Shown: in pieces, positions 14,475 to 15,099 of the stretch
Layout of the letters: each line of letters begins with the position of its first letter
Numbering within the stretch: position 1 is the stretch's first letter
Origin: Alphaproteobacteria bacterium
GTDB lineage: Bacteria; Pseudomonadota; Alphaproteobacteria; RS24
Reading direction: 5' to 3'
Length of the DNA stretch: 15,099 nt
Assembly: GCA_009920875.1 (NCBI GenBank)
Contig: RFZE01000030.1
Location: 1 to 15,099, forward strand
Notes under the pieces: model-generated
Databases searched by the model: none
The model's input: only the letters and a program-made list of their open reading frames with translations
Told to the model about the DNA's origin: nothing
Translations under genes and position numbers: made by a program

Positions 14475-15099
14475 GTTGGCAGGACAGGATTTTACAGCCC
14501 GACAATCCGGTTGAGCAGATGAAGCAAAAAGCCGCTTTGCGGGCGCTTGAATTTGTCGAAAGCGGCATGAAGTTGGGGCTTGGCACAGGCTCAACGGCGC
14601 GCTTTTTTGTTGATGGGTTGGGCGCAAAACTGACCGACGGGTTGAGCGATATTGTTTGCGTGCCGACCTCTGAAGCAACGCGCGAACAAGCTGAAAGCCT
14701 GAACATTAGATTGGCCCCGCTTGATGAGTTGCAACGCCTCGACATCACGGTAGATGGGGCTGATGAATTGGACGACGCGCTGCGCCTGATAAAAGGCGGT
14801 GGTGGTGCATTGCTGCGCGAGAAAATCGTTGCCGCTGCGTCAGACAAGATGATTGTCATTGCCGATGACACAAAAAAGGTCGCGGTTTTGGGCGCGTTTG
14901 ATTTGCCGGTAGAGGTCAATATGTTCGCGCATGGCGCAACGGCAGCAGCGATTGCCGATGCGTTAAAAGCGACAGGCCATAGCGGTGCTGTGAAGCTGCG
15001 CGGCGGGGATACCCCTTTTATTACCGATGGCGGCCACTATATTTATGATTGCGCTTTGGGGGCGATAAGCGACCCTGAGGCTTTGGCGCAAGCGCTGCT
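14471..15099 (+). CDS. rpiA: Ribose-5-phosphate isomerase A, C-terminus cut by window edge
   Basis: Interconverts ribose 5-phosphate and ribulose 5-phosphate in the non-oxidative pentose phosphate pathway. The window holds 209 of roughly 230 residues. All active-site elements are present: GLGTGSTARFF (36-46) phosphate loop, VDGADELD with D95 and D98, LIKGGGGALLREKIV with K108 and E117, and KLRGGDTPFITDGGHYIYD (175-193). These acidic and lysine residues align with D81, D84, K94 and E103 of E. coli RpiA at a constant offset of 14. The ATG at 14471 overlaps the J-protein stop in an ATGA arrangement, with GGAG (14459-14462) eight bases upstream, so translation is coupled. The gene is certainly type A, not the unrelated RpiB. 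Confidence 0.96.
   Translation, partial: MSWQDRILQPDNPVEQMKQKAALRALEFVESGMKLGLGTGSTARFFVDGLGAKLTDGLSDIVCVPTSEATREQAESLNIRLAPLDELQRLDITVDGADELDDALRLIKGGGGALLREKIVAAASDKMIVIADDTKKVAVLGAFDLPVEVNMFAHGATAAAIADALKATGHSGAVKLRGGDTPFITDGGHYIYDCALGAISDPEALAQAL

Overview
The window reads as chromosomal core sequence from an alphaproteobacterium. Supporting signs are the MlaA/MlaC pair of a Gram-negative outer membrane, full-length cobalamin-dependent MetH, EttA, a TerB plus J-domain protein next to rpiA, and an ArsR-type HTH fused to a methyltransferase in front of metF-metH. I cannot name the genus from the sequence alone. I see no rRNA, tRNA, CRISPR array, insertion sequence, phage gene or integration scar, and no gene-free stretch longer than about 130 bases. 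Both window edges cut through genes.

Layout. (1) 1-1298, minus strand: an amidohydrolase of the YtcJ/amidohydrolase-3 type, truncated at its C-terminus by the window edge. (2) 1397-1816, plus strand: a MAPEG-family membrane protein with its own intrinsic terminator. (3) 1867-4323, minus strand: a three-gene membrane-transport operon. In order of transcription it encodes a DUF4212 small subunit, a sodium/solute symporter of the ActP-related VC_2705 type that carries an EF-hand-like loop, and a small YggT-like membrane protein. (4) 4455-6779, plus strand: an unrecognised 210-residue protein followed by ettA, a ribosome-bound ABC-F ATPase. (5) 6781-8130, minus strand: mlaA-mlaC for retrograde phospholipid transport, convergent with ettA with one base between the two stop codons. 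(6) 8247-13752, plus strand: a methionine-cycle operon of ArsR-methyltransferase regulator, metF and metH. Its genes overlap or nearly touch. (7) 13776-15099, plus strand: a TerB/J-domain co-chaperone and rpiA, translationally linked and close behind metH. RpiA runs off the right edge.

The most informative non-coding stretch is 8131-8246, between mlaA and the methionine operon. It holds two divergent promoters with perfect TTGACA -35 boxes that lie in mirrored arms. A perfect 20-bp palindrome fills the -35/-10 spacer of the rightward promoter. The predicted start of rightward transcription falls on the ATG of the regulator, which has no Shine-Dalgarno sequence, so a leaderless and autoregulated messenger is likely. 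MetF makes 5-methyltetrahydrofolate, MetH uses it to methylate homocysteine, and the regulator carries both a DNA-binding domain and an intact AdoMet/AdoHcy-binding fold. The natural reading is a self-contained SahR-like control circuit for the methyl cycle. The rest of the window is ordinary housekeeping, and I found no convincing evidence of an entirely new system.
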